Part shown: positions 7,936 to 15,387 of the stretch, one piece after another | Layout of the letters: every line of letters begins with the position of its first letter | Numbering within the stretch: the first letter of the stretch is position 1 | Assembly (NCBI RefSeq): GCF_004801305.1 | Contig: NZ_SSOD01000024.1 | Span: 1-45,287, forward strand | Reading direction: 5' to 3' | DNA length: 45,287 nt | From: Pseudothauera rhizosphaerae | Lineage (GTDB): Bacteria > Pseudomonadota > Gammaproteobacteria > Burkholderiales > Rhodocyclaceae | The notes under the pieces: model-generated | The model's input: only the letters and a program-made list of their open reading frames with translations | Database searches by the model: none | What the model was told of the DNA's origin: nothing | Translations under genes and position numbers: made by a program

Positions 7936-8250
7936 ATGAACCCGGAACATCCCGCACGGCATCCCTCTTCCGCGCTGGCGCCGCTGTTCGCCGCCTGGCT
8001 GGCGCTGGTCGCGCTGACCCTGCTCAGCCTCGCACTGGGGGCCTGGTTCCACGGCTCGGACTGGCTGCCGCCCGCGGTGGCGCTGCTGATCTGGCTGAAA
8101 GGCACGCTGGTGGCGCGGCACTTCATCGAAGCGCCGCTGGCCCACCCCTTCATCCGCTGGCTGCTGCGCGCCTTCGTCGCCTTCGCGCCGCTGGCGCTGG
8201 TGGGGATCGCCTTCTTCGGCGGCGAGTTCGCGCGCTGGGCGACGCTTTAG
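7936..8250 (+). CDS. norF: NorF-like / cytochrome c oxidase subunit IV family membrane protein
   Basis: The product has 104 residues with three hydrophobic helices (about 14-35, 43-60 and 73-97) and the central ALLIWLKGTLVARHFIEAPL segment, which is characteristic of the small prokaryotic subunit IV/NorF family. It starts 3 bases after the NorE-like stop and is surely co-transcribed with it. Its TAG stop overlaps the TAA stop of the convergent binding-protein gene (8247-8250), so the two transcripts run into each other without any terminator between them. Confidence 0.75.
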   Translation: MNPEHPARHPSSALAPLFAAWLALVALTLLSLALGAWFHGSDWLPPAVALLIWLKGTLVARHFIEAPLAHPFIRWLLRAFVAFAPLALVGIAFFGGEFARWATL

Positions 8251-9380
8251 TGCACCACCCGCCCGCCTTCGCCCAGCATGGCGAAATCCACGTAGCTGGA
8301 GCCGGAGCGGCCCTTCTGGGCGAAGTCCAGCGTGTAGCCGCCCAGGTCCACCCGGCGGATGCCGTGCAGGCTCCTCACCACCGTGGCCGCGGTCGGCGTG
8401 CTGCCGGCGTTCTGCAGTGCATGCACCAGCGTCTTGGCGGCGATGAAGCCTTCGATGGAGCGCCCGGACAGGTCCGGGTCGTCGCTCTTCTCGCGCAGAC
8501 GCAGGTATTCCAGGTTCACCGCGATGGTGCGCTGGGTCTCCAGCGGCAGCACCACCGAGAAGGCGAAACCGCGCGCGCCCACCGGCCCGAGCTTGTCGAG
8601 GAGTTGGCGGGTGTCGATGATGGACATGCCGTACAGCGTCGCCGTGCCGCCGGCGGCGCGGTACTGGCGCACGAACTCGATGGCCGCCAGCGTGGTGGCG
8701 CCCAGGAACACCACCTGCGGGTCGGCCTTCAGCATTGCCTCCACCGTGGCTTCCACCTCCACCGTGTTGCGCGGATAGCCTGCGCGGGCGGTCAGTTCGA
8801 TGCCATGCCGCTTGGCGGCGATCTCGGCGCCGTCGATGACGTCCTGGCCCAACGCGTCGTCCTGGTACACCAGCCCGACGCGCTTGATGTTCAGGCCGGC
8901 CAGGTTGGTAAACAGGCGGTTCACCTCCTCGTGGTAGCTCGCCTTGATGACGAACACGTTGCTGCCGGAGATGGCGGTGGAGGCGCCGGACACCGCGCCC
9001 ACCAGCGGCACCCCGGTCTTGTGCAGCACGCCGTCGGCGATCAGCGCTTCCACGTTGGTGGTGCCGACCGTGCCGATCAGCGCCACCGGGGATTCCTGTT
9101 CGATCAGTTCCCGCACCAGCGCCACGGTCTTGTCCGCCTTCTGCGCGTCGTCCCGGGTGACGAGGCGGACTTTAGCGCCGCGCACGCCGCCTTGGGCGTT
9201 GACGTGGTCGATGTAGAGTTTGACGCCGGCATGGATGGCGCGCCCGGTCACCGCCTGCGAACCGGAAAACGGCGCCACCTGCCCGATTACGATCTCCCGC
9301 CCGTCGGCAGCCGCGCCGAAAGGCAGGCCCGCGGCCGCGAGGCCCGCGACAACGGCGAAAGAGCGAAATACACGTAGCAT
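8247..9380 (-). CDS. ABC-type branched-chain amino-acid-like substrate-binding protein (LivK family)
   Basis: This periplasmic type I binding protein has 377 residues from the ATG at 9380. A signal peptide is visible (MLRVFRSFAVVAGLAAAGLPFGAAA), followed by the family start EIVIGQVAPFSGSQAVTG and the motifs SPVALIGTVGTTN and VGLVYQDDALGQDV. The fold is that of LivJ/LivK-like receptors for amino acids, amides or aromatic acids; the ligand cannot be named. The frame is open to 9509 but the signal peptide decides for 9380. There are no permease or ATPase genes beside it, so it is an orphan receptor that must share a transporter, or feed a sensor, elsewhere. Confidence 0.85.
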   Translation of the reverse strand: MLRVFRSFAVVAGLAAAGLPFGAAADGREIVIGQVAPFSGSQAVTGRAIHAGVKLYIDHVNAQGGVRGAKVRLVTRDDAQKADKTVALVRELIEQESPVALIGTVGTTNVEALIADGVLHKTGVPLVGAVSGASTAISGSNVFVIKASYHEEVNRLFTNLAGLNIKRVGLVYQDDALGQDVIDGAEIAAKRHGIELTARAGYPRNTVEVEATVEAMLKADPQVVFLGATTLAAIEFVRQYRAAGGTATLYGMSIIDTRQLLDKLGPVGARGFAFSVVLPLETQRTIAVNLEYLRLREKSDDPDLSGRSIEGFIAAKTLVHALQNAGSTPTAATVVRSLHGIRRVDLGGYTLDFAQKGRSGSSYVDFAMLGEGGRVVH

Positions 9381-9531
9381 GGCCGATATCCCCAACGAGA
9401 CCCGCGCCCATGCGCGGCGAATGAAGATGGAATTATTGAGCGCTATTGTGCACTGCGCAATTGCGGATGTCCGCAATATGTGCTTGGCACTGCACGGCAG
9501 CACCACCATGCAGTGTGTATGAAGGCCATTG

Positions 9532-9550
9532 CGGCCGCGTTACGCGGCCG
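9532..9550. other. GC-rich hairpin after the cysteine-synthase-like gene
   Basis: A perfect 8-base stem (CGGCCGCG/CGCGGCCG) with a TTA loop lies 2 bases after the stop codon of the minus-strand PLP-enzyme gene. No T-run follows, so it is at best a weak terminator or an RNA 3'-end stabiliser. Confidence 0.4.
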
Positions 9551-9552
9551 GC

Positions 9553-10581
9553 CTACAGCAGCGGTTCGATACGGCGCAGATACGGCGCCATATCGCCGAT
9601 GTGCCGGGCCACCCACTCGTCGTTCCAGTAGGTGTCCGGGTAACGCTCGCCCCCGTCGCACAGGACGGTGACGATGGAGCCGCGCTCGCCGCGGGCCTGC
9701 ATCTGCCCGGCAATCTGCAGCGCCCCCCACAGGTTGGTGCCGGTGGAGCCGCCCGCCCGGCGGCCGGTGAGCCGTTCCAGCCAGCGCAGGGCGGCGATGG
9801 AGGCCGCGTCCGGCACCTTGATCATGCCGTCCACCACTTCGGCGAGGAAGGACGGCTCCACCCGGGGCCGGCCGATGCCCTCGATGCGGCTGCCGTGCTC
9901 GCCGCGCAGGCTGCGGTCGCCGCGCCGGAAGCTGTCGTAGAACACCGAATGATCCGGGTCCGCCACCACCAGACGCGTGTCGTGGCCCTTGTAGCGGATG
10001 TAGCGCCCGATGGTGGAGGCGGTGCCGCCCGTACCCGCGCTCATGACGATGGCGGCCGGCTCGGGATGGGGCTCGTCGGCCATTTGGCGGAAGATGCCCG
10101 CGGCGATGCTGTCGGGCCCGCGCCAGTCGGTGGCCTGCTCGGCGTAGGTGAACTGGTCCATGTAGTGGCCGCCGCGTTCCCGCGCCAGGCGCCGGGCCTC
10201 GGCGTAGATTTGCGTGGTGTCGTCCACGAAATGGCAGGCGCCGCCGTGCAGGCGGATCTGTTCGATCTTGCGCGGCGCCGTGCCCACCGGCACCACGGCC
10301 ACGAAGGGCAGGCCCAGCAGGCGGGCGAAGTACGCCTCCGACACCGCGGTGCTGCCGGAGGAGGCTTCCACCACGGTCGTCCCCTCGCGGATGCGGCCGC
10401 TGCAGATGGCGTGCATGAAGAGCGAACGGGCCAGGCGGTGCTTGAGGCTGCCGGTGGGCTGCACGCTCTCGTCCTTGAGGTAGAGGTCGATGCCGTCCAG
10501 GCCCGGCACTTCCAGCTTCAGCAGGGGGGTGTCGGCGGCGCGCAACTGGTCGCCGGTCAGGTGCCTGACGGCGGTGCGCAC
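9553..10581 (-). CDS. PLP-dependent cysteine synthase family protein, 5' end disturbed by a repeat element
   Basis: This is a fold-type II PLP enzyme with a conserved core of about 345 residues. The PLP lysine is in PTGSLKHRLA, the substrate loop is ASSGSTAVSEAYFARLLG, the phosphate-binding loop is MSAGTGGTAS, and the C-terminal part is GGSTGTNLWGALQIA with LCDGGERYPDTYWND. Relatives are cysteine-synthase/cystathionine-beta-synthase-like; the true reaction is unknown. Conserved sequence starts just before the GTG at 10581 (DWVRTAV). The frame stays open upstream through the whole repeat element 10620-10819 to an ATG at 10887, which would add about 100 low-complexity residues. No proper start with a ribosome binding site is visible, so the annotated start is the minimal one. 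An Lrp-family gene is divergent. Confidence 0.8.
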   Translation of the reverse strand: MRTAVRHLTGDQLRAADTPLLKLEVPGLDGIDLYLKDESVQPTGSLKHRLARSLFMHAICSGRIREGTTVVEASSGSTAVSEAYFARLLGLPFVAVVPVGTAPRKIEQIRLHGGACHFVDDTTQIYAEARRLARERGGHYMDQFTYAEQATDWRGPDSIAAGIFRQMADEPHPEPAAIVMSAGTGGTASTIGRYIRYKGHDTRLVVADPDHSVFYDSFRRGDRSLRGEHGSRIEGIGRPRVEPSFLAEVVDGMIKVPDAASIAALRWLERLTGRRAGGSTGTNLWGALQIAGQMQARGERGSIVTVLCDGGERYPDTYWNDEWVARHIGDMAPYLRRIEPLL

Positions 10582-10619
10582 CCAGTCCTTGCCGGCACCG
10601 TCTTCCCGGTGCGGGGGGC

Positions 10620-10819
10620 AATACGGTTCAGTCAGGTGAACGGCATGATCTTTTCTCCCCTCTCCCCTCGCGGGAGAGGGGTTGGGGGAGAGGGGGAAAG
10701 CCGCCGCCGGAATGGCACGCTGCCGCCCCTGCGGGGCGCCCCCTCTCCCCGGCCCTCCCCCGCAAGGGGGGAGGGAGCACAGCGACACCCGCAGCACGGT
10801 TGACTCATATGAACAGTAT
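10620..10819. mobile_element. MITE-like palindromic element, copy 2 (200 bp), at the 5' end of the PLP-enzyme gene
   Basis: The left end AATACGGTTCAGTCA is identical to that of the copy at 6992. The right end is degenerate (TTGACTCATATGAACAGTAT). The inner hairpins CCCCTCTCCCCTCGCGGGAG and CCCCTGCGGGGCGCC are shared with copy 1. The element lies between the conserved coding part of the cysteine-synthase-like gene and its presumed upstream region. In that gene's reading frame it contains no stop codon. Confidence 0.7.
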
Positions 10820-10978
10820 CGCGGCGCGGCGGGGAGGAAATGGAGCGGAGCTGCGGGGGCGAACCGGACGGATGCGGGGGCGTTCATGGCGGTGGGCAGG
10901 AAGGGCTTTGCGATAGGGAAATCCTAGCCCTGGACGCGCAAACGGAATTCTATTTATTGACCTTCATCGCCTAGAATC

Positions 10979-10993
10979 CAGAAAAATTTTCTA
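10979..10993 (+). promoter_or_regulatory. Lrp-type operator upstream of the Lrp-family gene
   Basis: CAGAAAAATTTTCTA matches the published E. coli Lrp consensus YAGHAWATTWTDCTR at 14 of 15 positions. It ends 7 bases before the first possible ATG (11001) of the Lrp-family gene and lies between this gene and the divergent PLP-enzyme gene. Autoregulation, and possibly control of the neighbour, are inferred. Confidence 0.55.
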
Positions 10994-11012
10994 CTCTGAA
11001 ATGGAAAACGCC

Positions 11013-11471
11013 ATGGACCGTTTCGACCGCCACATCCTCACCCTGCTCCAGCGCGACGCCTCCATGCCCCTCAAGGACCTGGCCGAAGCCGTCAGCCTGT
11101 CCACCACGCCATGCTGGAAGCGGGTCAAGAAGCTCGAAGAGGACGGCTACATCCGGGCCAGGGTGGCGCTGCTGGACCCGGTGCGCCTGGGGCTGGGGCT
11201 CTCCGTGTTCGTGCATCTGAAGACCGCGCGCCACGAGAGCGCCTGGCTCGAACGCTTCGCCGCCACCGTGGTGCAGTTCGAGGAGGTGGTCGAGTTCTAC
11301 CGCATGTCCGGCGAATGGGACTACCTGCTGCGCGTGGTGGTCAGCGACATCGCCGCCTACGACCGCTTCTACAAGAAGCTGATCGAGTCCACCGACGGGT
11401 TGTCCGACATCTCGTCCAACTTCGCCATGGAACAGATGAAGTACACCACCGCGCTGCCCATTCCATACTGA
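11013..11471 (+). CDS. Lrp/AsnC family transcriptional regulator
   Basis: The product has 152 residues from the ATG at 11013 (MDRFDRHILTLLQRDA); an in-frame ATG at 11001 adds four. The N-terminal HTH is LKDLAEAVSLSTTPCWKRVKKLEEDGYI and the C-terminal RAM/Lrp effector domain includes VVEFYRMSGEWDYLLRVVV. Family members sense amino acids and work as dimers to octamers. The divergent PLP-dependent cysteine-synthase-like gene is the natural candidate target, as Lrp-type regulators often control adjacent amino-acid enzymes. A near-perfect Lrp box lies in its leader. Confidence 0.9.
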   Translation: MDRFDRHILTLLQRDASMPLKDLAEAVSLSTTPCWKRVKKLEEDGYIRARVALLDPVRLGLGLSVFVHLKTARHESAWLERFAATVVQFEEVVEFYRMSGEWDYLLRVVVSDIAAYDRFYKKLIESTDGLSDISSNFAMEQMKYTTALPIPY

Positions 11472-11616
11472 ATGGACGCAGATTGGCGCATGTCGCACAC
11501 CCCACAGCGCTACCGGCCAACCACCGACATCCGACGCCGCGAGTCCCGTACACAGCCTGCAAGCCATTGATTTTGCAGACGGGGCAAACTGGTATTGGTC
11601 TTGCTCGGAGCAATCC

Positions 11617-13302
11617 ATGGACAATTCCGCTCCGCCCGACACCTCCGCCGCGGCACCGCTGCCCGCGGCGGACGTCGTGCGCATCTACCACCGCCGCACC
11701 GCGCACTGCTTCGACCGCTACGCGCCCGGCCCGGCAACGCTGGACTGGGACGCCCAGCCGGCGCCTTTCCGCCGTTACGCCGACGCGCCGGTGACGGCCC
11801 TGCCCCTCATCGACACCCTGCTGCTGCACCCGCAGGCCGCGCCCGACGGGCTGGCCGCCGCCCTCGCCCGTTCCTGGGCGGCCCTCGGCGAGCCGGCGCC
11901 CGCCCTCGCCCCGGACCGCGCCAGCCTGGGCGCGCTGCTGCAACTGGCCTTCGGCGTCACCGCGTGGAAGTCCTTCGGCCCCGAGCGCTGGGCCGTGCGC
12001 GCCAATCCGTCCAGCGGCAATCTGCACCCGGTGGAAGCCTGGGTGATCAGCCGCGGCATCGCCGGTCTGACCGACGGCGTGCACCACTACCGCCCGGACG
12101 ACCATGCCCTCGAACTGCGCGCCGCCGACCCGGCGCCCGCCGCCGATGAACCCGCCGCACTGCTGCTCGCCCTCAGCAGCGTGATGTGGCGCGAAGCCTG
12201 GAAGTACGGCGAGCGTGCCTTCCGCTACTGCCAGCTCGACGTGGGCCACGGGCAGGGCGCGCTGAAACTGGCCGCGGCACTGCTGGGCTGGCGGCTCGAC
12301 GAACAGCGCCACGTGGGCCACGCTACCCTCGCCGCGCGGCTGGGCCTGGACCGGGCGGCGGACTATACCGCGCGCCGCGCCGCCGAAACGGAGCTGGAAG
12401 AACCCGAAATCCTGCTCGCCGTGGGCTGGCCGGCCCCGCCGCCGGCCGTCGATCCGCAGCGCCTGCGCGAGGCGGCCGCCCGCGCGCACTGGTCCGGGCG
12501 CGCGAGCGAGATCGACCCGCGCCCCCACTACCGCTGGCCCATCGTCCAGGAGGTGGCCGCAGCGACGCGGCGGGACGACCGCCCCGCCCCTGCCGCGCCG
12601 CAAACCGGGACCGCGCCCGCCGCGGCTCCGGCCGGCGCCCACGGCCCGCGCGCCATCGACCTGATCCTGCGCCGCCGCAGCGCCCAGCGCTTCGACGCCG
12701 AGCACGAGATGAGCACCGACGGACTCATCCGCCTGCTCGCCGCCGCGGGCCATGCCGACGGCGACGGGCTGCCGCCCCTCGACGTCCTCGTCTACGTCCA
12801 ACGTGTAGCCGGCCTCGCGCCGGGGCTCTACCTGCTGCCCGATGGGCCGGACGGCGCCCTCACCGCGCGCCTGGCGGACACCGCGCCGGCCCTGCCCGGC
12901 ACCAGGCTCATCGCCCTGCAAACCCTGGAACCGCAGCCCCTGCGCCGCCTGGTGCGCAGCCTGCACTGCCACCAGGACATCGCCGCCAACGCCTGCATCG
13001 CCTTCGGCTTTCTCGCCGCGCTGGACGAAGCCCTCGCCGCCGATCCGGCCAGTTACCGCGATCTGCACCGCGCCGCCGGGCAGGCCGGCCAGCGCCTGTA
13101 TCTGGCCGCCGAGTCGCTGGATCTGCGCGGCACCGGCATCGGCTGCTTCTTCGACGACCCCGTGCTGGAAAGCGCCGGCCTCGCCGACAGCGGCTATCGC
13201 CCCCTCTACCACTTCACCGTCGGGCGCGCTCTCGACGACCCCCGCATCGAAACCACGCCGCCCTACCCGCCCGAACGCCTTGCCGAGGACCATCGCCCAT
13301 GA
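11617..13302 (+). CDS. SagB/ThcOx-type didomain nitroreductase-family oxidoreductase
   Basis: This protein of 561 residues has two consecutive FMN-dependent nitroreductase-like domains. The first (about 100-260) contains the flavin-binding segment RANPSSGNLHPVEAWV and the REAWKYGERAFRYCQLDVGH helix. The second (about 345-550) contains DLILRRRSAQRFD and ends with the typical GYRPLYHFTVGRALDDPRI. SagB-like domains are dehydrogenases that oxidise azolines in peptide natural products, but no precursor peptide or YcaO cyclodehydratase gene is visible here, so the function is open. A GGAG ribosome binding site precedes the ATG. Its stop overlaps the start of the rhodanese-ankyrin gene (ATGA at 13299), so the two proteins are translationally coupled. 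Confidence 0.85.
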   Translation: MDNSAPPDTSAAAPLPAADVVRIYHRRTAHCFDRYAPGPATLDWDAQPAPFRRYADAPVTALPLIDTLLLHPQAAPDGLAAALARSWAALGEPAPALAPDRASLGALLQLAFGVTAWKSFGPERWAVRANPSSGNLHPVEAWVISRGIAGLTDGVHHYRPDDHALELRAADPAPAADEPAALLLALSSVMWREAWKYGERAFRYCQLDVGHGQGALKLAAALLGWRLDEQRHVGHATLAARLGLDRAADYTARRAAETELEEPEILLAVGWPAPPPAVDPQRLREAAARAHWSGRASEIDPRPHYRWPIVQEVAAATRRDDRPAPAAPQTGTAPAAAPAGAHGPRAIDLILRRRSAQRFDAEHEMSTDGLIRLLAAAGHADGDGLPPLDVLVYVQRVAGLAPGLYLLPDGPDGALTARLADTAPALPGTRLIALQTLEPQPLRRLVRSLHCHQDIAANACIAFGFLAALDEALAADPASYRDLHRAAGQAGQRLYLAAESLDLRGTGIGCFFDDPVLESAGLADSGYRPLYHFTVGRALDDPRIETTPPYPPERLAEDHRP

Positions 13303-14135
13303 CCACCGCCACCACCGCCGCCCACGTCACCGACCGCAGCCAGCGCCGCATCGCCCCCGCGGACGCCGCCGACATGCTCGCGCGCTGGCGCAGCGGCGCC
13401 CTGCCCACGCTGGCGCTGTTCGACGTGCGCGACGCGCGCAGCTACGCGCAGGGCCACGTCGAAGGCGCCGAACACCTCTCCGACGCCGGCTTTCCCGCCG
13501 CCGCCCGGCGCCTGACCAAGGACACGCCGGTGCTGATCTACTGCTACCACGGCAACGCCAGCCGCACCTGGGCGCAGACCTTCGCCGACTTCCGCTTCGC
13601 CGAGGTCTGGAGCGTGGATGGCGGCTACGACGCGCTGGCCGCCGCCATCACCCCCCTCGCCGGACAAGGCCACGCCCCCTGCCGCGCGGAAGCCGCCGGC
13701 GCCTCGCTCGTCGCCTTCCTCGTCGAATACGGCTTCGACCTGGACGACCTGGATGCCCCCCGCGCCCACGGCCTCACGCCGCTGATGCGCGCGGCCCTCG
13801 TCGGCCGTGCCGACCTGGTGGACGAACTGGTGCAACTGGGCGTATCCGTCGCCCGGCGCAACATGGACGGCAACAACGCCCTGTGGCTGGCCTGCGTGGG
13901 CGGCTCCGCGGACGCCGTGTGCCACCTGGTCGCGGCCGGCATCGACGTGGACAACCGCAACGACATGGGCGCCACCTGCCTGATGTACTGCGCCTCGGCC
14001 GGCAAGGCGGACACGCTGGCGCTGCTGCTCGAATGCGGCGCCGATCCGTTGCTGACCAACTTCGACGACGCGCGCGCGGCGGACCTCGCCGCCACGCGCG
14101 AGTGCCTCAAGCTGCTGCGCCACACCGCGCGCTGA
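13299..14135 (+). CDS. Rhodanese-ankyrin fusion protein
   Basis: The product has 278 residues. Residues about 15-125 form a rhodanese domain: ALFDVRDARSYAQGHVEGAEHL, then the active-site loop YCYHGNASRTWA, with Cys in the position that carries the persulfide. Residues about 150-275 are four ankyrin-type repeats (HGLTPLMRAALVGRADLVDEL, NNALWLACVGGSADAV, GATCLMYCASAGKADTLALLLE). The start overlaps the SagB-like stop as ATGA, so the two are made together. Rhodaneses move sulfane sulfur and ankyrin repeats bind proteins, which suggests a sulfur-transfer partner for the flavin enzyme. That role is inference. Confidence 0.9.
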   Translation: MTTATTAAHVTDRSQRRIAPADAADMLARWRSGALPTLALFDVRDARSYAQGHVEGAEHLSDAGFPAAARRLTKDTPVLIYCYHGNASRTWAQTFADFRFAEVWSVDGGYDALAAAITPLAGQGHAPCRAEAAGASLVAFLVEYGFDLDDLDAPRAHGLTPLMRAALVGRADLVDELVQLGVSVARRNMDGNNALWLACVGGSADAVCHLVAAGIDVDNRNDMGATCLMYCASAGKADTLALLLECGADPLLTNFDDARAADLAATRECLKLLRHTAR

Positions 14136-14153
14136 GGGGCGGGCCGCCCGCGC

Positions 14154-15158
14154 TCACGGGGACGGCGCGTAGCCGGCTTCCCTGTACACGCGCTCGATCA
14201 ACTCGGCCGGAATGCGGCGGCGCGCCTCCTCGTGCACGGGGGCCAGGGCCTCGCGCCAGGCGCGCCTGTCCTCCGCGCTGAGCCCGACGACCTCCGCCTG
14301 GCCCGAGGCTTCGAGCGCCGCCAGCGCCGCGGCGTTGCCCTCCAGCGCGGCCCGGTTGGCGAAGACGGTCGCCTCCCCCATCGCCTCTTCCAGCACGTTG
14401 CGCAGGTCGGCCGGCAGGCCCTCCCAGAAAGTACGGTTCACGAGTACCGCATACCCCAGCCAGCCGTGATCGGTCAGCGTCAGGTGGCTCTGCGCGTGGT
14501 GCATGTTCTGGGTGTAGAAATTGGAAACCGGGTTTTCGGTGCCGTTGACCGCACCCACCTTGAGCGAGGTGAACACTTCGCTGAACGCCATCACCACCGG
14601 CGAGGCGCCCAGGGTGGTCATCTGCGTTTCCAGCACCTTGGAGGGCTGGATGCGCATCTTCAGGCCGCGCACGTCCTGCGGACGGCGCAGCGGCCTGTTG
14701 GCGCTCATCTGCTTGAAGCCGTTGTCCCAGAAAGCCAGGCCGACGGCGCCCTGGGCACGCATGCCGTCGAGCAGTTCGCGGCCGATCGGCCCCTGGGTGA
14801 TGCGATGCACCGCGGCCACGTCGGCGAACAGATAGGGCAGGTCGAAGAGCTCGAACTCGGTGCTGCGCAGCACCTTTATCTTGGACAGGGAGGGCGCCAG
14901 CATCTCCACGAGGCCCGCCTGCAGCGCGGCCATTTCGTCCTTGTCGCCAAAAAGCCGGCTGTTGGGGTACACCTCGACCCGCACCCGCCCCCCGCTGCGC
15001 TCGGCGGCCAGGCGGGCGAAATGCTCCGCCGCCCGGCCCTTGGGCGCGTCCGGCGCCACCACGTGGCTGAAGCGGATCACCACCGGGTCCGCGCCCTGCG
15101 CCAGGGCGCCCGGTATCGGCAGCATGGCTGCCATGAACAGATAGAGAAGTCGTCGCAT
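14154..15158 (-). CDS. TRAP transporter substrate-binding protein (DctP family)
   Basis: This periplasmic binding protein has 334 residues. The signal peptide is MRRLLYLFMAAMLPIPGALAQ. The mature part starts VVIRFSHVVAPDAPKGRAAEHFA and contains FDLPYLFADVAAVHRI, the conserved helix with GLKMRIQPSKV, and the FTSLKVGAVNGTENPVSNFYTQ motif that holds the carboxylate ligand region in DctP proteins. GGAGGA lies 7 bases upstream of the ATG at 15158. Ligands of this family are usually C4-dicarboxylates or other organic acids. The small (DctQ) and large (DctM) permease genes are missing from the window, so the receptor is an orphan. Confidence 0.9.
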   Translation of the reverse strand: MRRLLYLFMAAMLPIPGALAQGADPVVIRFSHVVAPDAPKGRAAEHFARLAAERSGGRVRVEVYPNSRLFGDKDEMAALQAGLVEMLAPSLSKIKVLRSTEFELFDLPYLFADVAAVHRITQGPIGRELLDGMRAQGAVGLAFWDNGFKQMSANRPLRRPQDVRGLKMRIQPSKVLETQMTTLGASPVVMAFSEVFTSLKVGAVNGTENPVSNFYTQNMHHAQSHLTLTDHGWLGYAVLVNRTFWEGLPADLRNVLEEAMGEATVFANRAALEGNAAALAALEASGQAEVVGLSAEDRRAWREALAPVHEEARRRIPAELIERVYREAGYAPSP

Positions 15159-15234
15159 GATCCGGTCCTCCGTGCTCGGCCTCCCCTCTGTGTTCAATCT
15201 AGCAGCGTGACCCGGCAGCGCCAGTGCCTGAGCG

Positions 15235-15309
15235 TGGGAGCGGGCTTGCCCGCGATGGAGCGGTTCCGCGTGCAAATGGACGCCCCATCGCGGGCAAGCC
15301 CGCTCCCAC
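15235..15309. repeat. REP pair (Pseudomonas-type), copy 2
   Basis: This is an inverted pair of GTGGGAGCGGGCTTGCCCGC with arms at 15235-15257 and 15287-15309. The spacer (GCGGTTCCGCGTGCAAATG) is almost the same as in the copy at 18986, so arms and spacer were copied as one unit. It lies between the divergent dctP-like and azlC genes. Confidence 0.85.
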
Positions 15310-15387
15310 AGGGGGAGCTGCGGGTAGACCACGCGCCGCGCTGGGCGATAATCCGCACTTTCGACCCAGCGCTCCCTGGCAGCATCG

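Noticed and set aside
12186-14135. Long plus-strand ORF spanning the SagB-like and rhodanese genes
   Set aside because: Its first part is an out-of-frame, Arg/Pro-rich shadow of the SagB-like gene; only the segment from 13299 is real (the rhodanese-ankyrin gene).
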